In this document: piece after piece, positions 42,666 to 53,059 of the stretch
Position numbering within the stretch: position 1 is the first letter of the stretch
Layout of the letters: every line of letters starts with the position of its first letter
Assembly: GCA_026388095.1 (NCBI GenBank)
Contig: JAPLKL010000030.1
Span: 1-60,565 of the forward strand
Length of the DNA stretch: 60,565 nucleotides
Source: Elusimicrobiota bacterium
GTDB lineage: Bacteria; Elusimicrobiota; Elusimicrobia; UBA1565; UBA9628
Direction of reading: 5' to 3'
Program-made: the position numbers and the translations under genes
Notes under the pieces: model-generated
Told to the model about the DNA's origin: nothing
Databases searched by the model: none
What the model saw: only the letters and a program-made list of their open reading frames with translations

Positions 42666-43451
42666 ATGAGCACGCAGCGATTCTCCTGGTGCGCCGTCTT
42701 CCTGCCCGCGGTCCTCTGGGCCGCGCCCGCCTCGGCGGCCTACCGGCTCGACCAGAAGGAGTACAGCCTGGAGGAGCCTGTGTACCTGCTCGCCCTCGGC
42801 GGGGACTTTCGCTGCGGCCAGGAGACGGTCGCGCGCCTGCAGTGCAGCGAATGCCGGGGCGGCGCGGCCGCCTGCCCCTGCCTGGAGAAGCCCGCGAAGG
42901 TCTCCTGCCGCCTGCAGTCGAAGATGGGCGCCACCGAGGTCTGGGAGCTCGCCCAGCAGCTGAAGGCCGGCCACTACCGGCTGCGCATCCAGGACCGCCC
43001 GGAGAGCCTGGAGTTCTATGTCCGCAGCTGGCCGGGACTGCCGCCGCTGGAGCTGGAGTTGGAGACCGACGCGCAGATCTACCGGGCCGGAGAGGAGATC
43101 GTGGTCTCCCTGCGCAACGGCTCCGACCATCCGGTCATGGTCCTGGAAGGCTGCTTCAAGACGCCGATCCGCTTCTACGAGTCTCCGGTGGGCGAGTCCG
43201 GACGCCGCCCGCACGCCTGCCTCTCCGACCTGCCGCAGCCGCCGGGCGTGGCCGCGGTCGTCGACCCGCACCGGAAGCTCGCCGTCCATCTGCGCGTGCC
43301 GGACGCGGCCAACATACAGCTGACCCCCTATGTCGAGCTCCAGCGGGCGTCCACGCTGTGGGAGTACTCCGAGAAGTTCGGCACTTTGCGGGAGAAGGGC
43401 TTCCGGGACGAGGCCGAGGCCCAGCCCGTCTGCGTCCTGCCCGCGAGCTAG
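42666..43451 (+). CDS. Hypothetical secreted protein with Cys cluster
   Basis: The 261-residue protein has a signal peptide (MSTQRFSWCAVFLPAVLWAAPASA). The N-terminal half is Cys-rich (FRCGQETVARLQCSECRG and ACPCLEK) and the C-terminal half has a beta-sandwich pattern (LELELETDAQIYRAGEEIVVSLRNGSDHPV). No family is recognised. ATG at 42666 has GGAGGTGG upstream. The gene lies 4 nt before the phosphofructokinase gene, probably by chance of packing. Confidence 0.7.
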   Translation: MSTQRFSWCAVFLPAVLWAAPASAAYRLDQKEYSLEEPVYLLALGGDFRCGQETVARLQCSECRGGAAACPCLEKPAKVSCRLQSKMGATEVWELAQQLKAGHYRLRIQDRPESLEFYVRSWPGLPPLELELETDAQIYRAGEEIVVSLRNGSDHPVMVLEGCFKTPIRFYESPVGESGRRPHACLSDLPQPPGVAAVVDPHRKLAVHLRVPDAANIQLTPYVELQRASTLWEYSEKFGTLREKGFRDEAEAQPVCVLPAS

Positions 43452-43454
43452 GCC

Positions 43455-44752
43455 ATGGATGGCGCCAAGGCCGTCGCAGCGGATCCTGCCTTCTCGGTGC
43501 CGCGGCTGGGGGAGTGCCGGCGCCCCTCGCCGCTGTCCGGGGTCCGTTTCATCGCGGACGACGCGCACGTGCTCCTGGCCTCCCGGCTCGACGAGGTCCA
43601 GGCCTGCCTCGCCGCGGGCGAGGTCCCGCCCAGCTTCGAGAAGGCCGGGCCGAGGCGCAGGATCTTCTTCGACCCGGCGCGGGTCAAGTGCGGGATCGTG
43701 ACCTGCGGCGGGATATGCCCGGGCCTCAACGACGTGATCCGGGCGACCGTGCTCAGCGCTTTTGACAATTACGGGGTGCGCAGGATATACGGCTTTCCCT
43801 ACGGCTTCGAAGGGCTCAGTCCTCGCTACCGCCACGCCCCGGTGCCCTTGACCCCGGAGCTGGTGGCGAGCATCTACCAGAGGGGCGGGACGATGCTGGG
43901 CTCCTCGCGCGGGCCCCAGGACGCCTGCGAGATGGCGGACACCCTCGAACGCCTGGGCGTGGGCATCCTGTTCGTGGTCGGGGGAGACGGGAGCCTGCGC
44001 GGGGCGCAGGCCATCGCCGAGGAGATCGGGCGGCGCGGGCGGCCCATCGCGGTCATCGGCATCCCCAAGACCATAGACAACGACATCCGCTATGTTGAGG
44101 AGTCATTCGGGTTCGAGACGGCCGTGACCGAGACCCGGGCCGCCATCTCCGCGGCGCACGCCGAGGCCGCCTCCGCCAGCAACGGCGTCGGCCTGGTGAA
44201 GCTCATGGGGCGCCAATCCGGGTTCATCGCCGCTTACGCGACCCTCTCCAACAGCGTGGTCAACTTCTGCCTGGTCCCCGAGGTCCCCTTCCGGCTGGAG
44301 GCTTTCCTCAAGGCCTTGCGCCGGCGGCTGGCCCGGAGGGGCCACGCGGTCGTCGTGGCGGCCGAAGGCGCCGGGCAAGACCTGCTGGGCCGGGCGCGCG
44401 GCCGCGACGCCTCGGGCAACTCCCGCCTGGGGGATATCGGGCTCTTCCTGCGGGACGCGATCACGCGCGCCTTCGCGAAGTCGGGGCCGGCCGTGAACCT
44501 GAAGTACATCGACCCCAGCTACACCATCCGCAGCGCTCCCGCCAACGCGCGCGATTCGGCCTTCTGCCTGCTCCTGAGCCAGAACGCCGTGCACGCGGGC
44601 ATGGCCGGGCGCACGAACATGGTGGTCGGCTTCTGGAACCAATTCACTCACCTGCCGATCCCGCTGGCCGTCTCCGAGCGCCAGCGGCTCGACCCCCAGG
44701 GACCGATCTGGAGCAGCGTGCTGGCGGCGACGGGCCAGCCGCGGGAGATGTC

Positions 44753-44756
<4 letters not shown>
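43455..44756 (+). CDS. 6-phosphofructokinase, group with GGDG and PKTIDND motifs
   Basis: The 433-residue protein has a long N-terminal extension (about 75 residues) before CGIVTCGGICPGLNDVIR. It has VVGGDGSLRGA, where Gly at the second position favours ATP, and GIPKTIDNDI, where Lys is typical of PPi enzymes. The combination occurs in plant-type and trypanosomatid ATP-dependent enzymes. KLMGRQSGFIA completes the active site. It phosphorylates fructose-6-phosphate in glycolysis. The stop is directly coupled to the debranching enzyme start, linking glycogen use to glycolysis. Confidence 0.92.
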
Positions 44757-46849
<2,093 letters not shown>

Positions 46850-46901
46850 GCTGGGCCCCACGGCCCTCACCCCGACGGAGAACGAGGACTATAAGCAAGG
46901 C

Positions 46902-47981
46902 ATGCGGGCTTCGCTAGGCAAGGTCTTCGCGGCTGCCGCGGCTGTGGGCGCGGCCTTCGTCCTCTGCTCCTGCGACCCCCAGGACGGGGGGGGCCAAAGC
47001 GGCGGCGCAAGCGGCTCAGCCCCGGCCGCAGCCGTCAGCCCGCCGACGGCGGATGCGGCTTCCCGCACCGCGGCCGCTGCGACCCAGGCCGTGGGCGCGG
47101 CCTACCGCGACCCGGCCAGCGACCCGCTGCGCCCGCTCTTCGACGGCTCCCAGCCCCCGGCCGGCGGCCTGGGCCCGGATGCCGCGCCGGTCGCGGCCCA
47201 GTCCGACCCCCAGCGCCGGGCCCAGGCTTTGGCCCTGATCAACGCCAAGTCGCGCTACGCCGGCCTGCAGAGCGGCGGCGTGCCGGCCCCGGGCACCTTG
47301 CCCCAGGTCGCCTTGCCCAAGGCCGACCCCTCCGCGGGCACCCAAGGCGGCGGCCCCGTGCTCTCGGCTTTCGATTCGTTCACGCGCAAGACCTTCGGCC
47401 TGGTCGACCGGGTCTTCAGCCGCCGGGCTTGGGGCGCGGCCGCCCCGCGGGGAGCCCAGACCGCCATGCATCCCCGCCGGGTGACGGTCCACCATACGGA
47501 CGGTCACCCGCGCACCGAGCTGGCCGCCTCCATCGAGGAGATGCGCGGCTACCAGTCGTTCCACATGAACGGGCACGGCTGGAACGACATCGGCTACCAT
47601 TTCGTCATCGACGGCGCCGGGCGGGTCTTCGAGGGCCGGCACACCGACGTGCTGGGAGCCCATGCCGAGGGGGCCAATCAGGACAACATCGGCATCGCCC
47701 TGATGGGCGACTACAACCGCGACCAGCTCAGCGTCGCGCAGAAGGACATCCTGCGGCACCTCATCACCTTCCTGGCCCTCAAGTACCAGACCGATCCCCG
47801 CCAGAGCGGCTTCATCCAGCCGCACAAGCATTTCAACCAGACGGATTGCCCGGGCCGCAACGTCGTGGCCTTCCTCGATGAGCTGCGCGGGGGAGTCGCC
47901 ACGGACACGCTGGCCATGGTCCAGGGCGACCGGCCCAGCGGGGCCTCCGGGTCGTTCGTGCCTTTGGCCCTGGTCAACTGA
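46902..47981 (+). CDS. N-acetylmuramoyl-L-alanine amidase (PGRP/amidase_2) lipoprotein
   Basis: The 359-residue protein has a lipobox ending at C24 (VLCSC), a low-complexity Ala/Pro/Gly-rich linker to about residue 150, and a type 2 amidase domain with RRVTVHHTDGHP, DIGYHFVID and HFNQTDCPGRN. The two His and the Cys are the zinc ligands. It cleaves the MurNAc-L-Ala bond in peptidoglycan. A TATAAG box lies 12 nt upstream of the ATG. Its stop overlaps the next ATG by one base. Confidence 0.88.
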   Translation: MRASLGKVFAAAAAVGAAFVLCSCDPQDGGGQSGGASGSAPAAAVSPPTADAASRTAAAATQAVGAAYRDPASDPLRPLFDGSQPPAGGLGPDAAPVAAQSDPQRRAQALALINAKSRYAGLQSGGVPAPGTLPQVALPKADPSAGTQGGGPVLSAFDSFTRKTFGLVDRVFSRRAWGAAAPRGAQTAMHPRRVTVHHTDGHPRTELAASIEEMRGYQSFHMNGHGWNDIGYHFVIDGAGRVFEGRHTDVLGAHAEGANQDNIGIALMGDYNRDQLSVAQKDILRHLITFLALKYQTDPRQSGFIQPHKHFNQTDCPGRNVVAFLDELRGGVATDTLAMVQGDRPSGASGSFVPLALVN

Positions 47982-48475
47982 TGGGCCGCCGCCTCTGCGT
48001 CCCGCTCCTGGCCCTCTGCGCTTGGCTTCCGGCCTGCTCCCGCTCGTCCAAAGTCGCCCGGGGCAGCGTGGTGCGCCTGGAGTACGTTTTGATCGTGGAT
48101 GGGAGCGTCGACGACAGCAACGAGGGGGCGGAGCCTTTGACTTTGACCGTGGGCTCGGGCGTGCTGCCCCGCGCGGCCGAGGAGGCCCTGATCGGCATGC
48201 GGTCGGGGGAAGAGAAATCGCTGACCTTGTCCGCGGCCCAGGCCTACGGCGAGCGTGACCCGCGGGCCGTGTCGGCCGTGCCGCGGGCTTCCTTCGGGCC
48301 CATGGCCAAGGACCTGGTCAAGGGGAAGGCGGTCTTGGGCCTCAAGGACGGCAAGGCGGCCCGGGCGCGCGTGGAGCGCATCGCCGGCCCGACCGTGTGG
48401 CTGGATTTCAACCACCGCCTGGCCGGCCAGCCAGTCTATTTCCGGCTCAAGGTCCTGTCCTTGGCGCGGCGCTAG
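47981..48475 (+). CDS. FKBP-type peptidyl-prolyl isomerase (SlyD-like) lipoprotein
   Basis: The 164-residue protein has a lipobox at C19 (WLPAC), then a SlyD-like FKBP domain with SVVRLEYVLIVDGSVDDS, LTLTVGSG, LPRAAEEALIGMRSGEEKSLTLSAAQAYGERDP. A short insert-in-flap region follows. It probably assists folding of periplasmic or lipoproteins. Its stop overlaps the convergent HEAT gene by 29 bp. It is coupled to the amidase. Confidence 0.85.
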   Translation: MGRRLCVPLLALCAWLPACSRSSKVARGSVVRLEYVLIVDGSVDDSNEGAEPLTLTVGSGVLPRAAEEALIGMRSGEEKSLTLSAAQAYGERDPRAVSAVPRASFGPMAKDLVKGKAVLGLKDGKAARARVERIAGPTVWLDFNHRLAGQPVYFRLKVLSLARR

Positions 48476-49424
48476 GCGGGCCCTGCAGCCGCTCTAGGCG
48501 CTCAAGCGCGCGGCGTGCGCTGTAGCGGACGTCTTCGTCCTTGTCGCGCAGGGCTCGTCTGATGGCGGCGACGGTGTCCGGCCTCGCGCCCGGGACCCCG
48601 CCCAGGGCGAGCACGGCGCTGGCGCGCACGCGCGGGTCGAAGTCGAGGAGCGCGGCTTTGAGCGCGTAGACGGCCGGGGCCGCGGCCGCGCCGAGCGTCC
48701 CCAGCTCGTCGGCCGCGAGCGCGCGCTGGCGCGGCTGCGGCGAGAAGAGCTGCTCGATGAGCGCCGGGACCGGGTCGGTCTCGGGCCTGGCCTTCCCGGC
48801 GTCGGGCGCGATCCGGGGGCGCGGCGGAGCGGTGGCTGGTCGGCGGGCAGCTGAGGCAGGGGCAGGAAGGATGCCGCGCGGCGGCCGCTCCAGCGACCAT
48901 CGATCCAGGTACTTGGCCAGGGCCGCGAGTTCCAGCGGCAGCGGCGCGGAGGGAGGCGGCGAGGTCCAGGGGCCGAAGAGGGCCTTCTGGACCTCCGCGA
49001 CGTCCGCTGCCTCGAACGACAAGACGCCGGTTTCCTTGTAGCGCTGCAGCCGACGCGAGATGAGCGCCATGTCGAGGACGAGGGGGTCCTCGACTTTGTG
49101 ATAATCCTCGGAGACGCGCCTGACCTCGGCCAGCGCCTTGGCTTGCGCCGCCCTCTTCTTCGGGCTGTCCCAGGCCCAGTGGTCGAGCGCGGCGGCGACG
49201 CTGGCCATCGGGAGGCAGGCCCACACGAACCTCTCCCGGGCCGCTTCCTCCCGCCGGCCGAGCTCAGCGAGCTGCCGCGTCATCCCCTGGGCCAGCTGCT
49301 GGGCCTGGGCCGCGGACAGGCGCCGGTCCTGCCGGCCGGCGGCCGGCGCGGCGCTGGCCGCCGCGCCGACGTATAGGACCGCCAGAAGAACGGGGAGGGA
49401 GGGACGGGGCCGATGAGGAGTCAA
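48447..49424 (-). CDS. Secreted HEAT-repeat protein
   Basis: The 325-residue protein starts at a TTG that overlaps the upstream TGA (TTGA). The start gives a signal peptide (PSLPVLLAVLYVGAAASAA). The middle is helical with a Pro-rich linker (about residues 205-235). The C-terminal 100 residues have HEAT-like repeats (RQRALAADELGTLGAAAAP, DPRVRASAVLALGGV and DEDVRYSARRALERL). It probably mediates protein contacts in the periplasm. Family unknown. Confidence 0.72.
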   Translation of the reverse strand: MTPHRPRPSLPVLLAVLYVGAAASAAPAAGRQDRRLSAAQAQQLAQGMTRQLAELGRREEAARERFVWACLPMASVAAALDHWAWDSPKKRAAQAKALAEVRRVSEDYHKVEDPLVLDMALISRRLQRYKETGVLSFEAADVAEVQKALFGPWTSPPPSAPLPLELAALAKYLDRWSLERPPRGILPAPASAARRPATAPPRPRIAPDAGKARPETDPVPALIEQLFSPQPRQRALAADELGTLGAAAAPAVYALKAALLDFDPRVRASAVLALGGVPGARPDTVAAIRRALRDKDEDVRYSARRALERLERLQGPPSAAPRTGP

Positions 49425-49870
49425 CCGCGGAACTTCGCAGAGCTCTGCTTGCGAGGCATGACGATGCCGATCGTCAATCCGACTAGGAATCCGACGGCGC
49501 CGCCGGCGATGGTCCCGACGGGCCCCGCGAGGCTCCCGATGATGGCGCCTCCGCCGCCCCATAGCAGCGTCTCGAGCTTCACGCCCTCTCCCAGCCCGCC
49601 GCCCTTGACGGCGCGCCGCTCATGGTCGAGGAGCGGCGCGCTCTTGGGCCGGGGTCCGTCCTTCCGGAGGATGATGTGGTCGTCGTCGGAAATCAGGCTG
49701 GGAGCCGGGTCGGCCGAGGGGGCGGCCAGGGCGGAGGCGGCGTCTCTAGAAGCCTGCCGGTCATCGCCTTGCGGCGGCATCGGGCTACCGGCCGCCGATG
49801 CGCCGAAGACCAAGGACAGACAAAGGGTCCCGGCGAACAGTCTGGTCGCGGTCACGGCGCGCAAGCCCAC
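49421..49870 (-). CDS. Hypothetical membrane-attached protein, Gly-rich C-terminus
   Basis: The 149-residue protein has a signal peptide (about residues 1-26), a linker, and a Gly-rich hydrophobic C-terminal part (LLWGGGGAIIGSLAGPVGTIAGGAVGFLVG) that looks like a glycine-zipper membrane segment. It ends with RKQSSAKFRG. It is coupled to the HEAT gene by TTGA. Function unknown. Confidence 0.65.
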   Translation of the reverse strand: MGLRAVTATRLFAGTLCLSLVFGASAAGSPMPPQGDDRQASRDAASALAAPSADPAPSLISDDDHIILRKDGPRPKSAPLLDHERRAVKGGGLGEGVKLETLLWGGGGAIIGSLAGPVGTIAGGAVGFLVGLTIGIVMPRKQSSAKFRG

Positions 49871-50064
49871 GATGAGTGATTATACCAGTATTCTCCGCAG
49901 GCGCGGCTTAGCATATCTTTCGACTCCTTCATTTCCGCGGATCGCTGGGTGCGGCCTGAGCAGTCGTGGACATCAACGTCAGATCACGGCAAAAGGCGTC
50001 ATTGAGCTCCATGTGATGACGGATAGCCCTACGTTTTTCAAAAAATAACCCTGAAAATATAGAT

Positions 50065-50096
50065 GCTATTCACATCGCGCGCGCGATGTGAATAGC
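50065..50096. repeat. Perfect 32-bp palindrome
   Basis: Both halves are perfect complements; the half-site is GCTATTCACATCGCGC. The centre is an alternating CG run of 10 bp. It could form a cruciform or bind a dimeric regulator, or be a hairpin of a transcript. It has no T-run, so is not a classical terminator. Confidence 0.7.
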
Positions 50097-50141
50097 GCTG
50101 CAAAACAAAGGGCAATTTTTTTAAAAACGGAGGGAAACGGG

Positions 50142-50186
50142 ATGCCCCGAAGAAGATGGACAGCCGCCGAAGAAGACGGACGGTAG
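50142..50186 (+). CDS. 14-residue mini-ORF with ribosome-binding site
   Basis: The ORF encodes MPRRRWTAAEEDGR and has a GGAGG site 8 nt upstream. The sequence recalls the start of a Myb/SANT helix, but is too short for a domain. It may be a leader peptide for the next gene or a fragment of a decayed gene. Its DNA contains a nearly exact direct repeat (CCGAAGAAGA-GGAC, twice). Confidence 0.3.
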   Translation: MPRRRWTAAEEDGR

Positions 50187-50275
50187 CCTGGGGCTCATTC
50201 GCGTTGGAATCAGCCGAAATTCGGGGTCCACCCTGCACCGGAAGCGGCTGCGCTGTCTTTGGGCCGCAATCGGGA

Positions 50276-50281
50276 GTATAA
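50276..50281 (+). promoter_or_regulatory. -10 box for the phosphorylase-secreted fusion gene
   Basis: A TATAAT ends 16 nt before the ATG at 50298; the leader would be about 10 nt. No -35 box is evident. Confidence 0.45.
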
Positions 50282-50297
50282 TGACCTGGCGGCGCCA

Positions 50298-51743
50298 ATG
50301 GACACGTTCAAGAAGCTGTTCGGGATCGAGAAATCCCTCATCAAGCCGGACTGCATCCTCTCTCCCCTCAACGAAGTCGACCTCTTCTCCGGGTCGGGGA
50401 TGGGGGCGCGGGCCCGCGGCGACTATTTCCGGGCCGCGGACTGCCCGCAGGCCACGGTCATCGGCACGCGCTACAGCCTGCTGGCCGGCGACTGCGTCCT
50501 GCATCTCGCCGATTCCCCCTGCCGGAACATCTACCTGTTCAACTGCTGCGGGGGCCTCGGCGCCGGCATCGGCGCGGCGTATTCGGTGCGCAAGGCCTTC
50601 GACTTCGAGAGCTTCAGCGGCATGCTCGCGGGCAAGGCCGGGTCCGCCTGCTATCTTCCGGACGCGGAGCTGGCCAGGGAGTTCTCCTCTTACTCCGGCC
50701 TGCCCGAGGGCAACTGCGCCACGGTGGGCTCGTTGGCGCTCGAAGAGACGCATCTCCCCCGCTTCCGGGCCCTGGGCGTGGACTGCCTGGACATGGAATG
50801 CTCCGCGGTGTTCTCAGCGGCGAAGAAGGCCGGCAAGAGAGCGCTCGCCCTCCTCTATGTCTCGAACAGCGTCCCGGACAAGCCTTGGCACGAGCACTTG
50901 GACCGGCGCGACATCGAGAGGCTTGGCCGTTCGCGCAAGGACCTGGCCGCGTTGCTGAGGGGATTCCTTGGAAGCATCCGAAAGGAGAGAATCATGATGA
51001 TCGCTGCCTTCTTGTTCCTCATGGCTTCCTGCGGCCTCGCCGCGGAGGGGGGGAAGCCCGATTCTCATCCGGCGGCTGAATCTGCTCATGAGACCCTGTT
51101 CAGCGGCGACTTTGGGAAGGAGGTGTCTCATCTCACGCCGGCCCAACGCGATATGGCTTTGCTGATCCAGAGGAGCCACTACCAGAACCTCGTCGAGATG
51201 CTGCGCACCCTGAAGATCTCCGCCAGGGACAAGGAGCATCCCGAACAAACGGTCTCCTGCAGCCTCGCCAGCGAGGTGAAACCGCAGGATGTCCCGGTCG
51301 TCAGAGCTCAGCCAGGGGTCTGGGCTGAGAGCCAGCAGGCGATCAGCGCCGGGGTGATCAAATGCGGAGAGCATGCGTTCTTCACCCGGCAGTCCATCCG
51401 GGACGTCGAAGAGGGATTCTCAGCGCTGTTTTTTAAGAATTCCGGAACGGCCTTCTGCGTCATTGACGAGAACTGCGAGGCTTTCTGGAACCCATCCGGC
51501 TCCGAGGAGCCGACGCCCGTCGTCTCATCGGTCCTGACGGACGGGATCTTCACGACGGGAGTGCGGCGGTTCTTCCCCGGCCTGCGCGCCCAGCTCGATG
51601 GCGCCGCGTCGCAAGCGCTGAGCGCCTACGGAGAGAAGCATCCGGACTTCGGCAAGCCCTGGCCGCGCTACCCGCAGGCCCCTCCCGGGCCGGAGCCCAA
51701 AGCCGTATGCCGCCGGAACCTCTGCCGGCTAGCGGGCCGCTGA
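50298..51743 (+). CDS. Fusion: nucleoside-phosphorylase-like domain plus secreted protein domain
   Basis: The 481-residue frame has a PNP/UDP phosphorylase-like domain (residues about 1-220; NCATVGSL and CLDMECSAVFSAAKKAGKRALALLYVSN) followed without a stop by KERIMMIAAFLFLMASCGLA, a signal peptide or lipobox. An AAAGGAGA site 6 nt before the internal ATG at 50994 shows that the second half was, or still is, a separate gene. The C-terminal domain is unknown. The stop TGA lies in the terminal repeat of the structured element. The two halves may be made both as a fusion and separately. Confidence 0.65.
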   Translation: MDTFKKLFGIEKSLIKPDCILSPLNEVDLFSGSGMGARARGDYFRAADCPQATVIGTRYSLLAGDCVLHLADSPCRNIYLFNCCGGLGAGIGAAYSVRKAFDFESFSGMLAGKAGSACYLPDAELAREFSSYSGLPEGNCATVGSLALEETHLPRFRALGVDCLDMECSAVFSAAKKAGKRALALLYVSNSVPDKPWHEHLDRRDIERLGRSRKDLAALLRGFLGSIRKERIMMIAAFLFLMASCGLAAEGGKPDSHPAAESAHETLFSGDFGKEVSHLTPAQRDMALLIQRSHYQNLVEMLRTLKISARDKEHPEQTVSCSLASEVKPQDVPVVRAQPGVWAESQQAISAGVIKCGEHAFFTRQSIRDVEEGFSALFFKNSGTAFCVIDENCEAFWNPSGSEEPTPVVSSVLTDGIFTTGVRRFFPGLRAQLDGAASQALSAYGEKHPDFGKPWPRYPQAPPGPEPKAVCRRNLCRLAGR

Positions 51744-51970
51744 TAAACCCTCCAGCGGGAAGCACTGTGTCCGGACACAGTGCTTTCGGTAGCGGGCAAC
51801 AATCCGTCCCCAAACTGGCGAGCCGAAGGCTCGCCAGTCGCGCCGAAGGCGCTATCCTTCGTGCAACCTATCGGAGGGGTTCTGCCGCCCCGCTTCGCGG
51901 GTCGGTTGCGCCCGGCAGACGGCCGCCGGGCGCTCGCAGAACGGACTTTATCAGCAGCCGGCTAGCGGGC
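51724..51970. repeat. Structured dispersed element, complete copy (MITE-like)
   Basis: A 24-bp imperfect inverted repeat (21/24 match, with GCTAGC and GCTGATAAA) flanks the element of 247 bp. Inside are a 24-bp perfect palindrome (51761-51784), a CTGGCGAGCC/GGCTCGCCAG stem with a GAA loop (51815-51837), GCGCC-GAA-GGCGC (51840-51852), and a three-way unit closed by GTTCTGC (51879-51885) and GCAGAAC (51936-51942) around CCCGC-TTC-GCGGG and a 9-bp stem. The inverted repeat supplies the stop codons of both flanking genes. The first 14 bp also occur as a direct repeat at the far end. Confidence 0.82.
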
Positions 51971-53059
51971 TTTTAGGACATCCAGGATCTGGACCGCGCA
52001 AAGGATGAGGTCCGAGAGGCTGTCATCGAGGTTCGCGGTCAGGGCCACCAAGGTGTCGTCCTCCTTCTTGTAGATGAAGAAGGAATTGAAGCCTGAGATG
52101 GCTCCGGTCTTGGCCGGATAGAATTTGTCTTCGTCCTTGATCAGCTCGAGCCCGTAGCCGTAGGAGAAGCGCAGCCCCGGTCCGTCAGAGACGTAGACGC
52201 TCCCGTCCTTGAGGCGCGTCGGCGCGGTCATCTCGGCGACGGACTTGCGGCTCAGGAGCGCCTCGCCTCGGAAGACTTTGACGAGCCTGGCGAGGTCCGC
52301 CGTGGTGGAGAAGATGCCGCCGCTCGCGTAAGGCGCCGAGAAGCTCGCGACCTCGGCGTTGCGCACGGTGCCGCTGGACGCGGCATAGCCGAGGACCCGG
52401 TCCAAGACGATGCGGGAGTTGCTCCCCATGGTCGTATGCGTCATGCCCAGCGGACCGGTGATCCTTTGGGCCAGGAAATCCGCGAACGGCATGCCGGCCG
52501 CCTTCTCCACGATCAGGCCCAGGAAGATGCAGCCGGAGTTGCTGTATTGGGCTTTCGTCCCCGGCTCGAAGTCCAAAGGCTGAGGCGCCAGGAGCGCCAC
52601 GATCTCCGCGGGAGTCCAATCCTTCGCCTGGTCGCTCTTGAAGGGCTCCACCGAGGTGATGGACTTGATGCCCGAGGTGTGCTGGAGCAGGTTCTTCAGC
52701 GTGATCTCGCCGGCGCGCGGGTAGTCGGGGAAATACTTCGCGAGCTTGTCGTCGACGGAGAGCTTGCCTTCCTCCTGCAGGATCAGGACCGCTATGGCCG
52801 TGAAGGACTTGGAGAGCGAGCCGATCGCGAAGATGGAATCAGCCTTGACCGGGACCTGGCGCTCCAGGTCCGCGGACCCGTAGCTCCTGGTGGAGACCTT
52901 CCCGCCGGGCAAGGCGCTGGACAGCGACAGGCCGGGGATGCCTTTCTTCTTCAGCGCCTGCTCTATGATGGCATCCACTTTGCTCAGGGCCAGGGCTGGG
53001 GTCGCGGCGGCAAAGGACAAAAACAGGGGCGCGGCTATGAGCAGTCTTTTCACGGTCAA
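51962..53059 (-). CDS. Serine beta-lactamase-family (class C-like) hydrolase
   Basis: The 365-residue protein has a signal peptide (about residues 1-24), SxxK as SLSK at residues 81-84, YSN (in KAQYSNSG) as the YxN motif, and a C-terminal KTGAISGF in place of KTG/HxG. This suits class C-like beta-lactamases, esterases or D-alanyl-D-alanine peptidases. It is coupled by ATGA to the HD gene upstream. The stop comes from the structured element, and truncated or extended versions may exist elsewhere. Confidence 0.88.
   Translation of the reverse strand: MTVKRLLIAAPLFLSFAAATPALALSKVDAIIEQALKKKGIPGLSLSSALPGGKVSTRSYGSADLERQVPVKADSIFAIGSLSKSFTAIAVLILQEEGKLSVDDKLAKYFPDYPRAGEITLKNLLQHTSGIKSITSVEPFKSDQAKDWTPAEIVALLAPQPLDFEPGTKAQYSNSGCIFLGLIVEKAAGMPFADFLAQRITGPLGMTHTTMGSNSRIVLDRVLGYAASSGTVRNAEVASFSAPYASGGIFSTTADLARLVKVFRGEALLSRKSVAEMTAPTRLKDGSVYVSDGPGLRFSYGYGLELIKDEDKFYPAKTGAISGFNSFFIYKKEDDTLVALTANLDDSLSDLILCAVQILDVLKAR

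Larger units (their letters stand above)
49871..50297. other. Intergenic region with palindrome, mini-ORF and promoter
   Basis: No long supported gene is seen. The region is more AT-rich than its neighbours and holds a 32-bp perfect palindrome, a 14-codon ORF with a ribosome-binding site and a TATAAT box, each listed separately. It separates the divergent genes 49421-49870 and 50298-51743. Confidence 0.5.
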
